Positions 29,063 through 38,422 of a stretch of DNA of 64,000 nt are shown here, piece after piece. The DNA is from Marinobacter salarius (GTDB lineage: Bacteria > Pseudomonadota > Gammaproteobacteria > Pseudomonadales > Oleiphilaceae): positions 434,001-498,000 of the forward strand of contig CP007152.1 of NCBI GenBank assembly GCA_000831005.1, given 5' to 3'. Position numbers and translations under genes: made by a program. Within the stretch, counting starts at the first letter, position 1, and each line of letters opens with the position of its first letter. Under the pieces are notes generated by a model that saw only the letters and a list, made by a program, of their open reading frames with translations, made no database searches and was not told where the DNA came from.

Positions 29063-30025
29063 ATGAAAGGAATCGCCGCCTCTTTGCCGGCCTTGGTCAG
29101 CATCCTGCTGGTCGCGGGCTGTGCATCCACCGAGGATCAACGCGCCGGTGACGGCCTTGCCGTCAATACCATGGCATGCGGCCAGACTGATATAGGCCTC
29201 GACTACCACGAAGACCGCAGTGGTCTGACGATAACGTTCGGCAGCGACAAAATGGTGTTGAAGCAAAAGGAAAGTGCCTCCGGTGCGCGCTTTGTGGACC
29301 CCGACAACGATGGCACCCAGTTCTGGAACAAGGGTAACACTGCCACATTGACAATAGACGGGCAGGCGTTGCCGCTATGCCTGGTTCCGGGCGCTGTCGA
29401 GAAGCCGTTTATCGCCCGGGGGAACGAGCCGTTCTGGCGGGCAGTTCTTGAGCCGGGGCAACTGGTGGTGGAGCAAATGGGCAAGGAGCCGATTGCACTA
29501 CGCTACGAGGTTGTCGAGAGCGCGACCACGGGACGTACTTTCGAGGCTGAAGGTGATGGCGTTCGGGTATCGCTGAAGACAGCAAGCCAACTGTGTCGCG
29601 ATTCCATGACCGGCATGCCCTATCCTCGACAGGTGCGGCTGGCCGTAAACGGAGAAGAATCCCAGGGCTGCGGAGGGGATCCTGAGCGGTTGCTTCGGGG
29701 AACCGAATGGGTTGTTGAAGACATTGGCGGCCGCGGGATTATTGACAGTTCCCGGGTGACACTGAACTTCCTGGCGGATCAGCGTGTGGCAGGGCGTGCG
29801 TCCTGCAATCAATTCAGCGGTGGATGGAATTTGACGGGTGAAGGGCTCGAGTTCACCCGGATGGCGTCCACCAAAAAGGCTTGTGCCCCGGCGCTGATGA
29901 ACCAGGAAGACCGATTCCTGTCGCTGTTGGGTGAGGTTCAACGCTTCGACATCGGCCGGCACGGTGAGTTGCTGCTGGTGACCGGAGATGGACCTCTGAT
30001 CAGGGCATTTCAGTCCACAGACTGA
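29063..30025 (+). CDS. Lipoprotein with MliC-like and META domains
   Basis: 320-residue predicted outer-membrane or periplasmic lipoprotein: signal ALVSILLVAGC with the lipobox Cys near residue 20. A segment around residues 45-105 (GLTITFGSDKMVLKQKES; TQFWNKGNTATLTIDG) resembles MliC, inhibitor of C-type lysozymes. A middle COG3650-like part follows (FIARGNEPFWRAVLEPG), and residues about 210-320 form a META/HslJ domain (LLRGTEWVVEDIGG; AGRASCNQFSGGWNLTG). This combination is seen in envelope-stress proteins. Lysozyme inhibition is only an inference here. Confidence 0.85.
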   Translation: MKGIAASLPALVSILLVAGCASTEDQRAGDGLAVNTMACGQTDIGLDYHEDRSGLTITFGSDKMVLKQKESASGARFVDPDNDGTQFWNKGNTATLTIDGQALPLCLVPGAVEKPFIARGNEPFWRAVLEPGQLVVEQMGKEPIALRYEVVESATTGRTFEAEGDGVRVSLKTASQLCRDSMTGMPYPRQVRLAVNGEESQGCGGDPERLLRGTEWVVEDIGGRGIIDSSRVTLNFLADQRVAGRASCNQFSGGWNLTGEGLEFTRMASTKKACAPALMNQEDRFLSLLGEVQRFDIGRHGELLLVTGDGPLIRAFQSTD

Positions 30026-30866
30026 GTCCGTACTGGTCCAGGATCTGCTGTACCCGGCCGCTGTCCATGAGTTGTCGGGTGCCTTCCGTTAAGAGTTTCG
30101 CAAGTTCTTTTGCGTCTTCCCGTACCGGGGAAAACGCGACGAAGGCATCGATTTCGTCGACCAACCCTGCTTGCCGTGGCGCGGGGACAGTGTCGTTGTT
30201 GTTCATTTCCCACCAGGCCATCACGTAGATATCTTCCGCAAAAATGTCAGTACGGTGTTGGTCCAGCAGGTAGATGGCCCGATCAAGGGGTGACGGCCCC
30301 GCGATCACCCAGATTCGTTCCGGGTTGGCCTGATGCTCCTCAATGTACTGGTCCAGCTCATCGGTATAGGAGTACCCATTGATGACCAGCAGCTTCTGGT
30401 TATGGAGCGACGCCAGCCCGTCGTATACCCAGCGGTTGTCAGGGTGGGTAAATAGCGCAATGGCTGAGCGCCCCTGGGGGGTGTCTGGAAACACGAAATC
30501 CGGGGCATCGGTTGTGAAGGCACCGACCACTGCGTCCAGTTGACCTTCACGCGTTAATTGCAGCGCCCGTGCCCAGCTAACGTTGACGTACTCCACGGTA
30601 TAGCCGGCTTCGCCAAGGACCTCGCGGGCAATGTCCACCATGTAGCCCTCGCGATCGCTCCCCGCTTCGCAGTTATGGGGGCACCAGGGATCGGATGCGA
30701 TAACGATCGTCCGGGGCCGGGGTGTCGTATTGGAAAGGGCAGCGGACAGGGCCTCATTGGTTGGCGTCTGCGTGTCGACGTCTGAAGAAGGGCTCTCTTC
30801 GTCAGGAGGAGGTGAGCAGCCGTGCAACAGGAGTACGGTTAGTAGAGCCACTGCCAGTCTGGGCAT
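30000..30866 (-). CDS. Extracellular solute-binding lipoprotein (family 3, amino-acid type)
   Basis: 288-residue lipoprotein (ALLTVLLLHGC lipobox) with a Ser/Thr/Glu-rich linker and a type-3 periplasmic binding domain: TIVIASDPWCPHNCEAGSDR, GYMVDIAREVLGEAGYTVEY, LDAVVGAFTTDAPDFVF. No permease or ATPase of an amino-acid ABC system lies beside it, so it may act with a remote transporter or as a sensor. ATG at 30864-30866 (MPRLAVALL) was chosen; an ATG six codons upstream also exists. The 3' end overlaps the gene at 29063 by 26 bp in convergent orientation. Confidence 0.82.
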   Translation of the reverse strand: MPRLAVALLTVLLLHGCSPPPDEESPSSDVDTQTPTNEALSAALSNTTPRPRTIVIASDPWCPHNCEAGSDREGYMVDIAREVLGEAGYTVEYVNVSWARALQLTREGQLDAVVGAFTTDAPDFVFPDTPQGRSAIALFTHPDNRWVYDGLASLHNQKLLVINGYSYTDELDQYIEEHQANPERIWVIAGPSPLDRAIYLLDQHRTDIFAEDIYVMAWWEMNNNDTVPAPRQAGLVDEIDAFVAFSPVREDAKELAKLLTEGTRQLMDSGRVQQILDQYGLSLWTEMP

Positions 30867-30970
30867 GATCGTTGTCTGGGGCACCGCGAAGCTACGGCGA
30901 CCTATTTATAATAGCCCGTCTGTCACGCTGCTGTCATCCAGGAGCCCACCTCCACCGGGATGGCCCCCGA

Positions 30971-32029
30971 TCAGTAACGGCTGCGATTGTCTCCTTCCGA
31001 TGCATCGACCGGCACCAGTGCCTTGACCAGTTCTTTCATCTCGAGAATGCCTACCTGGTTGCCTTTTTTGACCACCCGATAGACAAGGTCGGTATCGCCG
31101 TCGGATCTTGCGATCACCGACTCCAGGTTGTCCCGATCGGAAATGTCGCCGGCACTGTCAGCGGGAGGTTCCGTGGTTTTTGCCATCACGGAACGCACTC
31201 TCAGAACCCGTGCACGATTGATGTCGCTGATGAAATCCGTAATGTACGGATCGTTGGGATGCATGAGAATTTCCTGGGGTTCGCCCTGCTGGACGATGTG
31301 TCCGTCCTTGAGGATAACCAGGTGGTCCGCCAGCTTTAGCGCCTCGTCCAGATCGTGGGTGATGAACACCACGGTTTTCTTCAGTTCCTCCTGCAACTCC
31401 AGCAGCAGGTCCTGCATGTCGGAGCGAATCAGCGGGTCCAGGGCGGAGAAGGCCTCGTCCATCAGCATCACGGGCGAGTTGGATGCGAGTGCCCGTGCAA
31501 TGCCCACGCGCTGCTGCATACCGCCGGATAGCTGGTGCGGGTATTGGTTTTCGTTGCCTTCCAGCCCCACCCGGGCGAGCCATTTCTTGGCTTCGTCCTC
31601 GAAGTCCCGCACCGTATGGCCTCTTACCAGCAGCGCCATGCCGGCGTTCTCCAGCACGGTCTTGTGGGGAAGCAGGGCGAATTTCTGGAAAACCATCGAC
31701 ATTTGTTCACGCCGTAGCTTCCGCAATCCGTCCTCGTCGAAGGCGAGTACGTTTTTGCCATCCACCTTGATCTCACCGGCAGTGGGTTCGATCAGCCGGT
31801 TGAGATGGCGTATCAACGTGGACTTGCCTGAGCCCGACAGACCCATGATGACGGTGATCTCGCCTTCTCGCATATCCACGTTGATATCCTGGAGACCCAG
31901 TACGTGGTTGTGCTTTTCCAGCAGTTCGGCCTTTCCCATGCCCCGGCGGACATACGCCAGGGCGACATCGGGAATGGGGCCGAAAATCTTGTAGAGGTTC
32001 CGGATGGAAATCTTGATATCCCGGTCCAC
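30971..32029 (-). CDS. proV: Glycine betaine/proline ABC transporter ATP-binding protein
   Basis: ATPase of the ProVWX osmoprotectant importer. After the ProV-type N-terminus (IRNLYKIFGPIPD) come Walker A MGLSGSGKSTLIRHLN, Q-loop MVFQKFALLPHKTV, signature LSGGMQQRVGIARALA, Walker B VMLMDEAFSALDPLIRSDMQ and switch His ITHDLDEALKLADH. The last 100 residues hold a weak CBS region. It is 352 residues, slightly shorter than the E. coli protein. Start is GTG with AAGGGAG upstream, 11 bp after proW. Last gene of a proX-proW-proV operon. Confidence 0.93.
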   Translation of the reverse strand: MDRDIKISIRNLYKIFGPIPDVALAYVRRGMGKAELLEKHNHVLGLQDINVDMREGEITVIMGLSGSGKSTLIRHLNRLIEPTAGEIKVDGKNVLAFDEDGLRKLRREQMSMVFQKFALLPHKTVLENAGMALLVRGHTVRDFEDEAKKWLARVGLEGNENQYPHQLSGGMQQRVGIARALASNSPVMLMDEAFSALDPLIRSDMQDLLLELQEELKKTVVFITHDLDEALKLADHLVILKDGHIVQQGEPQEILMHPNDPYITDFISDINRARVLRVRSVMAKTTEPPADSAGDISDRDNLESVIARSDGDTDLVYRVVKKGNQVGILEMKELVKALVPVDASEGDNRSRY

Positions 32030-32040
32030 GATTCGCTCCC

Positions 32041-33073
32041 TTACTGTTTCTGTGAGGCGTTGATGCGCGCCAGTGAGGCCTTGGTTACCCGGTCAAGGAT
32101 CACCGCCAGAATCACGATGCCAAGGCCGGCAACCAGCCCGACACCCAGCTCCAGGTTGCGAATGCCCTGAAGCACCAGCACCCCGAGCCCCGGTGCCGAC
32201 ACCAGGGAAGCGATAACAACCATCGCCAGGCTCATCATAATGGTCTGGTTTACACCCGCCATAATGTTGGGCAGCGCCAGTGGAATCTGGACCTTGAAGA
32301 GTTTCTGCTGGCTGGTCATCCCGAAGGCGTCAGCGGCTTCGATCACATCCTTGTCCACCAGGCGGATACCCAGGTTGGTGAGACGGATGACCGGCACAAT
32401 GGCGTACAGGATGATGCAATGCCGTAGAGCTTGGACTCGGTCACGCTGAACAGGAAGATCAGCGGAATCAGGTACACAAAGGGCGGCAGTGTCTGCAGCA
32501 TGTCGAGCACGGGAATGGTCAGGCGCTGCATCATGTCGCTGCGGGACATGGCAATGCCGATGGGCACGCCCAGCAGCACACAGAGGAACGCGCAGACAAA
32601 GATGATCGACAGCGTCTCCATCGCATACTGGTAGTAGTCAATAAAGGCCAGCAGAACCAGGCTGCCCGCCACAAATCCCACCAGTTTCCAGGATTTGGTG
32701 ACGACAAACACCACGGCCAGCAGCGCCGGTATCACGATCCACCAGGCGTGTTCAGCATGCCGTAGAGTGTCCCGTCCAGAAACCAGCTTAGTGGTTGGGT
32801 CAAAGGGTCCAGAACAACACTCAGACTGTCCTTGATGGACAGGAAGCCCTCTTCAAGACCTTTTGTCAGTTCCCTGGATTTGGGGAAGGCCGCGCAGGAC
32901 TCGTTAAGCGCGTCCATGGATGGAAAAGGCAGGTCCCATAGTGACTCTGCTTCGGCGTCCGTTCCTTTGGTTTTTTGCAGCAACGCCGCCATTGACATGG
33001 GGGCATCACTTTGGCCGTCAGAGCACCAGTCTTCCAGACCCAGTGATGAAAACACGAAATCGTAGGTCGCCAT
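32041..33073 (-). CDS. proW: Glycine betaine/proline ABC transporter permease (two frameshifts)
   Basis: Inner-membrane permease of ProVWX, 344 residues after repair. It has a hydrophilic N-terminal tail of about 100 residues, then helices such as IPALLAVVFVVTKSWKLVGF and TLSIIFVCAFLCVLLGVPIG. The coupling segment is EAADAFGMTSQQKLFKVQIP. The frame breaks at 32745-32746 (ACG CCC TGG TGG ATC expected) and 32416 (ATT GCC ATC ATC CTG expected); one base is missing at each. The three short frames are therefore one gene. Confidence 0.92.
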
Positions 33074-33135
33074 TTGCGGTCAGTTCCCAGAAGCGTTCAG
33101 ATGAAAATGGGTAATGTGAGTTCGCCTGTTCGGTT

Positions 33136-33162
33136 TGACAGGGCCGGGAGACGGCCCTGTCA
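33136..33162. other. Stem-loop between proX and proW
   Basis: TGACAGGGCC and GGCCCTGTCA pair around a short loop in the 104-bp gap after the proX stop. There is no T-run on the minus strand, so it is more likely a processing/stability hairpin that keeps proX mRNA abundant relative to proW-proV than a full terminator. Binding-protein genes of ABC operons are often followed by such hairpins. Confidence 0.6.
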
Positions 33163-33177
33163 GGGTAGGTGGAGAGA

Positions 33178-34146
33178 TTACTCTCCCAGCACCGAAGCCA
33201 GGCGTTTCTTGGCCGAATCGTTCAGCCAGCTTGACCACTCGTCGCTGTTGTTGCTCAGGAAATACACGGCCGCTTCTTCTGCCGACGCGTTGTTGGAATC
33301 CATCCACGCCAACAGGGCGCTCATGGTGTCGGTTTTGAATGTCAGCTTGCTGAGCATTTCCGCAACTTCCGGCTCACGATCCTTGAAGTCCGTGGTCACG
33401 GACGTCAGTACGGTGGCGGCAGGAAATTCAGACACGCCAGGGTTGTCCGCTTCCTGGGTCTGATTACGGGTATGAACCTCCGGCTTGTAATCACCCAGTT
33501 CGACGCGGGTCATGTCGAACTTGCCGAGCGGGACAGTGGGGCCCCAGTAATAGCCAAACCAGGGCTCTTCAGACTGCACGGCGGAGGCCATTGACGAGGC
33601 CAGGGTTTCACCGGAACCGTGGTTGAACACCTCAATGCCAGAGCTTTCCAGGTCGAGCGCCCTAACCAGGTTGTCACTGACCACACGACAACCCCAGCCA
33701 CTTGGGCAATTGTTGAAGCGGTTGTCCACCAGTTCCGGATTAGCCATGACACCTTCGATGGTGGTCAATTCGGGGTGCTTCTCGGCCAGGTAGGTTGGAA
33801 TCCACCAGCCTTCAACGCCACCGGGCTCCAATACTTTGGTCAGACGCTCGATCTTGCCCTGTTCTTCCAGTTCCAGGTAGGCCTCACCTGCGGAGTTGAG
33901 CCACAGTTCGGTAACGATGTCCGGTTCACCATTTTCGGCGACTGAGGTAACAGCGGGGACGGTGTCGGAGGGAACCACGGTGACATCACAGCCGTACCCC
34001 TGCTCCATGATGAATTTGGCGACGCTGGTGACAACTGTGTTGGATGCCCAGCCCATTTCGGTGATGGAAACTTCACCGCAATCGGCCTGAGCAAGTGCAG
34101 GCACGGACATCGCGCAAAGCAGCGCGACTGGCGTTAGCTTTCGCAT
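33178..34146 (-). CDS. proX: Glycine betaine/proline ABC transporter substrate-binding protein
   Basis: Periplasmic betaine-binding protein, 322 residues with a signal peptide (MRKLTPVALLCAMSVPALAQ). Family segments: GEVSITEMGWASNTVVTSVA, GEPDIVTELWLNSA, PSGWGCRVV with paired cysteines, and EPWFGYYWGPTVPLGK, whose aromatic residues are of the type that cage the betaine headgroup. First gene of proXWV. Osmoprotectant uptake fits a marine or saline habitat. Confidence 0.94.
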   Translation of the reverse strand: MRKLTPVALLCAMSVPALAQADCGEVSITEMGWASNTVVTSVAKFIMEQGYGCDVTVVPSDTVPAVTSVAENGEPDIVTELWLNSAGEAYLELEEQGKIERLTKVLEPGGVEGWWIPTYLAEKHPELTTIEGVMANPELVDNRFNNCPSGWGCRVVSDNLVRALDLESSGIEVFNHGSGETLASSMASAVQSEEPWFGYYWGPTVPLGKFDMTRVELGDYKPEVHTRNQTQEADNPGVSEFPAATVLTSVTTDFKDREPEVAEMLSKLTFKTDTMSALLAWMDSNNASAEEAAVYFLSNNSDEWSSWLNDSAKKRLASVLGE

Positions 34147-34195
34147 GATTGGTTCTCCTTATGGATTTTGAAAATACGCGGAAACAGATCCGCTG

Positions 34196-34216
34196 GAGCG
34201 GTTCTGAAGACCGCTC
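34196..34216. other. Stem-loop in the proX upstream region
   Basis: GAGCGGT, a 7-base loop and ACCGCTC form a dyad about 50 bp before the proX start in the 297-bp proX/34444 divergent region. It may be an operator dyad or a hairpin in the proX leader. The rest of that gap shows nothing else I can name. Confidence 0.35.
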
Positions 34217-34443
34217 TAGAGGTGAAGACGCCGTATTGATACTGCGTTTTCAGAGGGCAAGACAAATGTTGTGACCTCGGTTACTACGTATCTTTAGAGT
34301 AACGCCCTGAGCGTGAGTTACAAGCCATTCATGTAAAATGTCGCCAGAAAATGCACATGCTTTCCGGTGTTTTGAGCCCCAGTGTCAACGAATTGAAGCA
34401 ATTCAGCAGTAGTTTGAAGGGTTGTCTGAAACGGGAGAGCCCC

Positions 34444-35543
34444 ATGACCGAGTTGCGCAAACTGACCCCCCATTCTGCTATTCCTGCCGAACAGGCCCGT
34501 CGGGATAGCCGCCAACGCCATCTGCTGAGAACCTTTCTGCCGGAGATGATTCGTCTTGAGCGTGTGCTGGCGGAAGCGCCGGGACAGGTTACTGTGAAGA
34601 CGCTCTCTCGGGTTGCGCTGAAACACATTGACCTTCCGATCTACCGGGTTGACCTCGGCAGCGAGGCACCCGATGCGCCAGTGGTGATGCTGGTGGGTGG
34701 CGTTCACGGTCTTGAACGCATCGGCAGCGAAGTCGTCATGGCCTGGTTGCGCAATCTGCTGGCAAGGATGTCCTGGGACGGGCATCTCCAGGCCCTGCTG
34801 AAAAAAGTGCGGGTTACCCTGCTGCCCATCCTCAACCCCGGCGGCATGTACCTGAATCAGCGCAGCAATCCCAACGGGGTCGACCTGATGCGCAACGCAC
34901 CGATCACCGCCCAGGACCGCAGTGCGTTCCTGTTGGGCGGGCAGCGCTTCTCCCCGCGCCTGCCGTGGTTCATTGGTGATCCCGAGCAGGGTATGGAAGC
35001 GGAGAACCAGGCCCTTGAGTCGGTGATCTCGGAGCTCCTGCCAGGCCGTCCATTCAGTGTCGCGCTGGACTGTCATTCCGGTTTCGGCTGGCAGGACCAG
35101 ATCTGGTTCCCCTATGCTACCGTCGTCGCCCCATGCGACGGATCGAATCGGTGATGGCATTGAAGCTGATCTGGGAGCAGGCATGGCCGGAACACAACTA
35201 TCGCTTCGAGCCCCAGTCCCGTCATTACCTGACCCACGGTGATCTGTGGGACTATTTCTACAAGAAGATCAACCGCAGCGGTGAGGGCGCCTTTATTCCC
35301 CTTACCCTGGAACTGGGCTCCTGGCGATGGATCAAGAAGCGCCCACGACAGTTGCTGCGACTGGACGGCTTTTTCAATCCGCTGGTACCCCATCGCCATC
35401 GGCGCGTACTGCGAAGTCACCTGACCTTTATCGATTTCCTGGTCAGTGCCGCCGCCCATCACGAAAACTGGTTGCCGCACTCGGATGAGGCGTCCATGCT
35501 AAGGGAGGCCGCCATCGCCCACTGGTACAGGGATCATCACTGA
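34444..35543 (+). CDS. M14-type zinc carboxypeptidase / AstE-AspA-like deacylase (frameshift)
   Basis: 366 residues after repair. Zinc-site signature VGGVHGLERIGSEV (HxxE, near residue 88), NPGGMYLNQRSNPNGVDLMR, then ALDCHSGFGWQD with the third ligand His, and LTLELGSWRWI with the probable catalytic Glu. This layout is the M14 carboxypeptidase / succinylglutamate-desuccinylase fold (the DUF2817 group is close). The frame breaks at C35120-35121: one C is missing before CGT CGT CGC CCC ATG. ATG 34444 has GGGAG upstream. The substrate is unknown; it is 3 bp from the hydrolase at 35546, so they are likely co-expressed. Confidence 0.83.
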
Positions 35544-35545
35544 CA

Positions 35546-36280
35546 ATGCACTGGATTCTGTTGCGCGGACTGACCCGGGAGCAGTCACACTGGGGCTCGT
35601 TTTCCCGCAGGCTTGAGGAAGCCTTTCCCGGCCATCAGTTTCATCTGGTTGATCTTCCGGGCACGGGCGTGCATTTCAAGGAGCCCAGCCCTGACCGAAT
35701 CGCGGAGATTCGTGAAAAGGTCCGTCACAACGTTGGTCACATCCCAGCGCCATACAACCTGATTGCTCTGTCCATGGGTGGGATGGTTGCCCTGGACTGG
35801 GCTCAGCACGCTACCGAGGGCGAAATTCAGAACCTGGTGCTGATCAATACGAGTTCCGGATTCAGCCTGCCCTGGCGACGGATGCGTCCGGGTGCCTGGC
35901 CCCGTATCATTCGCCTCCTGGCGCGCCGGGAACTGTTCGATCGTGAGGCGGATATTCTACGGTTGACGAGCAACCGACCGGTCGACCTCGATGTCATGAA
36001 ACACTGGTACAGCATCCAGCGCCAGCGGCCAGTCAGCTATGCCAACGCCTATGCCCAGATGAAAGCAGCGATGGCCTACAAACCCCTGCCTCAACGCCCT
36101 CTGCCGAACGCACTTGTGCTCGCCAGCAAGGGTGACCGTATTGTCCATTGGAACTGCAGTAAAGTGTTTGAGCAGCGCTGGCAATGGACGCTGAAAGTCC
36201 ATTCGTCCGCCGGCCATGACCTGCCGATGGACGACCCTGAATGGGTCATCCAGCAGATAAAAAACTGGCTGCCCAAATGA
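35546..36280 (+). CDS. Alpha/beta hydrolase
   Basis: 244-residue cytoplasmic alpha/beta hydrolase. HWILLRGLTREQSHWGSF near the start, VDLPGTG, nucleophile elbow LIALSMGGMVALDW, acid ASKGDRIVH and His SAGHDLPMDD complete a Ser-Asp-His triad. Similar to BioH-like or small esterase-type proteins, without enough to name the substrate. It starts 2 bp after the upstream stop, so translational coupling with the M14-type gene is likely. Confidence 0.85.
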   Translation: MHWILLRGLTREQSHWGSFSRRLEEAFPGHQFHLVDLPGTGVHFKEPSPDRIAEIREKVRHNVGHIPAPYNLIALSMGGMVALDWAQHATEGEIQNLVLINTSSGFSLPWRRMRPGAWPRIIRLLARRELFDREADILRLTSNRPVDLDVMKHWYSIQRQRPVSYANAYAQMKAAMAYKPLPQRPLPNALVLASKGDRIVHWNCSKVFEQRWQWTLKVHSSAGHDLPMDDPEWVIQQIKNWLPK

Positions 36281-36376
36281 TTACGGTTGCTTGACGCAAC
36301 CGGTGTTCCGCGTCAGTCTTCTACACAATTCCTCAGATTCACCCCGAGATACTTATTTGGATTGGAGTCGATAACA

Positions 36377-36993
36377 ATGAAAATCTTTGAGACCAAGACA
36401 GCGCCCAACCCACGCCGGGTAAGGATGTTCATGTCTGAAAAGGGGCTGTTGGACAAGGCCGAGTTTGTTGAGATCGATCTGCAGAAGGGTGAGAACCTGA
36501 CGCCGGAGTACGCGGCCAGGAACCCGATGAAGAAAGTACCCGTGATGGAACTGGACGACGGCACCTGCATCGCCGAAACCATGGCAATTTGCCGCTATTT
36601 CGAAGAAAGCTATCCGGATGCGCCAACCTGCTCGGGGACACGGCGTTGGAGAAAGCGCAGGTGGAACAGTGGCTGCGGTGGATCGAGTTCTCCTTTTTCC
36701 TACCCACCGGTATGTGTTTTCAGCACACCAGCGGCTATTTCAAGGACCGCATGAACCCGATCAAGGAATGGGGTGAGGAGTGCCGCACCTCGGTGGAAAA
36801 ATTCCTGCACTTCCTGAACAAGCATCTGGATGGCAGGGAATACATCTGTTGCGACCGGTTCACGGCCGCGGATATCAATGCCTTTACCACCGTGGCCTTC
36901 GCCCGTGTGGTGGATATTCGCGTCAAGCCGGAGCAGGCCAACCTCCAGGCCTGGTATGATCGCATCAAGCAACGTCCTTCCGCCCAGGTATGA
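36377..36993 (+). CDS. Glutathione S-transferase (frameshift)
   Basis: GST-fold protein, 205 residues after repair. N-terminal domain MKIFETKTAPNPRRVRMFMS, with KKVPVMELDDGTCIAET as the glutathione-site loop (Val-Pro and Glu-Thr); C-terminal helical domain ends YICCDRFTAADINAFTTVAF. The frame breaks at 36623-36624: GCG CCA ACC should be GCG CCC AAC CTG CTC GGG, one C missing. The DUF4202 gene starts 4 bp later, so they probably form an operon. Confidence 0.87.
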
Positions 36994-36997
36994 CCCG

Positions 36998-37609
36998 ATG
37001 ACCCAACAGACCCTACTGGCCTGTGCTCTTGATAGAATCGATACCGCCAACCGTGCAGACCCCAACATCGAGCAGGTTGGCGGAATACCCTTGCCCAAGG
37101 AATACGCCTACAGCCAGCACATGACCCGCTGGCTGTTTGAGCTTGAGCCGCAGCCCTCCGAACGCATGCAGATTGCCTGCCGCGCCCAGCACATAGAGCG
37201 CTGGACCATCCCCCGTAGCGATTTCCCGGAAGGTCGCAAGGCCTATTACGAGTGGCGCCAGGCCTGTGGCCGCATGCATGGCCGCCGGGCTGCCGGAATC
37301 ATGGAGGAATGTGGCTACCCACAGGAAGAATGCCAGAAGGTGGAAACCATCCTGACCAAGCGGGAGTTGCGCAAGGACGCAGACACACAGCTGCTGGAAG
37401 ACGTTGCCTGCATGGTATTCCTGGAGCGCTATTTCGCGGATTTCTATGAGGAAAAAGCCGATTACGACCGGGAGAAATGGCTGCGCATTGTCCGCCGTAC
37501 CTGGGGCAAGATGTCTCCGCGTGGGCATGAAGCCGCGCTGAAACTCGCCGGAGGAATGCCAGCGCATTTACTCGAATTGCTGCAAGAGGCCCTGGCCGAC
37601 GAGGCGTAG
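36998..37609 (+). CDS. DUF4202 family protein
   Basis: 203 residues, soluble, rich in charged residues. Family wording includes EYAYSQHMTRWLFEL, IACRAQHIERWTIPRSDFPE, GRKAYYEWR and LLEDVACMVFLERYF, the pattern of DUF4202. The histidines in ACRAQHIERW and the Glu/Asp pairs look like an HD-type metal site (inference). Function unknown. ATG 36996-area: start at 36998 (MTQQTLLACALDRID). Confidence 0.87.
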   Translation: MTQQTLLACALDRIDTANRADPNIEQVGGIPLPKEYAYSQHMTRWLFELEPQPSERMQIACRAQHIERWTIPRSDFPEGRKAYYEWRQACGRMHGRRAAGIMEECGYPQEECQKVETILTKRELRKDADTQLLEDVACMVFLERYFADFYEEKADYDREKWLRIVRRTWGKMSPRGHEAALKLAGGMPAHLLELLQEALADEA

Positions 37610-37649
37610 GCAAAAGCGTGTCATCTTGCCATCCTCGATCGTCCTGATT

Positions 37650-37666
37650 ATGATAATTATTATCAT
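37650..37666 (+). promoter_or_regulatory. Fur box upstream of the iron-locus two-component system
   Basis: ATGATAATTATTATCAT is a perfect 17-bp palindrome with the Fur 7-1-7 core TGATAAT-T-ATTATCA. It lies about 20 bp before the response-regulator start. Fur with iron would repress the regulator pair and everything read through from it. Confidence 0.85.
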
Positions 37667-37687
37667 TAAGGTGAAGGGCTGCCCGGT

Positions 37688-38422
37688 ATGGGCGGCACTG
37701 CCGTTCAGGATGTCGAGATGCCGTCAGCCAACTTGCCGCAGCCCAGTATTCTGGTTATCGAAGACGACCACGCGCTCAATGGTCAGATTGCGCAGCTTCT
37801 GGGAAGCCGCGGATACCACACTCACCAGTGTTTTGAAGGGGAGAGCGGCTTGTTGTCGGCCGTTAGCCACCGCTTCGATCTGATCCTCCTGGATGTCCTG
37901 CTGCCGAAACTGAACGGTTTCGAAATTCTCAATCGCCTGCGCAAGACACACCAGACGCCCGTCATGATGTTGACCGCTTGCGGCGCTGAGGAGGAGAGGA
38001 TTACCGGCTACAGTCGTGGCGCGGATGACTATGTCCCCAAACCTTTCAACTTTACGGAATTGGTGCTCAGGATCGAAGCGCTTCTGCGACGCTCCCGCGG
38101 CAGCCACGATACCCGGTCAGACCTCGATACGATGGAAGTGGGAAAGCTGCGCCTTGATCGAACATCACTCAGCGTAGTGTATGGCGATGTCGACGTTTCC
38201 CTGACCCAGATCCAGTTCCGGCTTTTATGGGTGCTGGTTCTGCACCAGGGAGAGGCACTGAGCAAACCCTACCTATACCAGGTGGTGCTGGAGAAAGAAT
38301 TCAGCCGTTACGACCGCAGCCTGGATATGCATTTGAGCAGGGTGCGGCGTAAGCTGGTCAATGCCGGTATGGCGGCGGATCGCCTTCAAACGGTACATGG
38401 CAAGGGCTATTGCTTCCTGTGA
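37688..38422 (+). CDS. OmpR-family response regulator of the iron locus
   Basis: 244 residues. Receiver domain with the acidic pair in LVIEDDHALNGQ, phosphoacceptor Asp in LILLDVLLPKLNGFE, Thr in MLTACG and Lys in YVPKPFNFTEL; C-terminal winged helix ends MHLSRVRRKL and VHGKGYCFL. Directly after a Fur box and translationally coupled (GTGA overlap) to a sensor kinase, then a TonB receptor. This resembles the PfeRS and PirRS pairs of Pseudomonas that switch on a siderophore receptor when the ferric siderophore is present. The start could instead be ATG 37718. Confidence 0.92.
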   Translation: MGGTAVQDVEMPSANLPQPSILVIEDDHALNGQIAQLLGSRGYHTHQCFEGESGLLSAVSHRFDLILLDVLLPKLNGFEILNRLRKTHQTPVMMLTACGAEEERITGYSRGADDYVPKPFNFTELVLRIEALLRRSRGSHDTRSDLDTMEVGKLRLDRTSLSVVYGDVDVSLTQIQFRLLWVLVLHQGEALSKPYLYQVVLEKEFSRYDRSLDMHLSRVRRKLVNAGMAADRLQTVHGKGYCFL

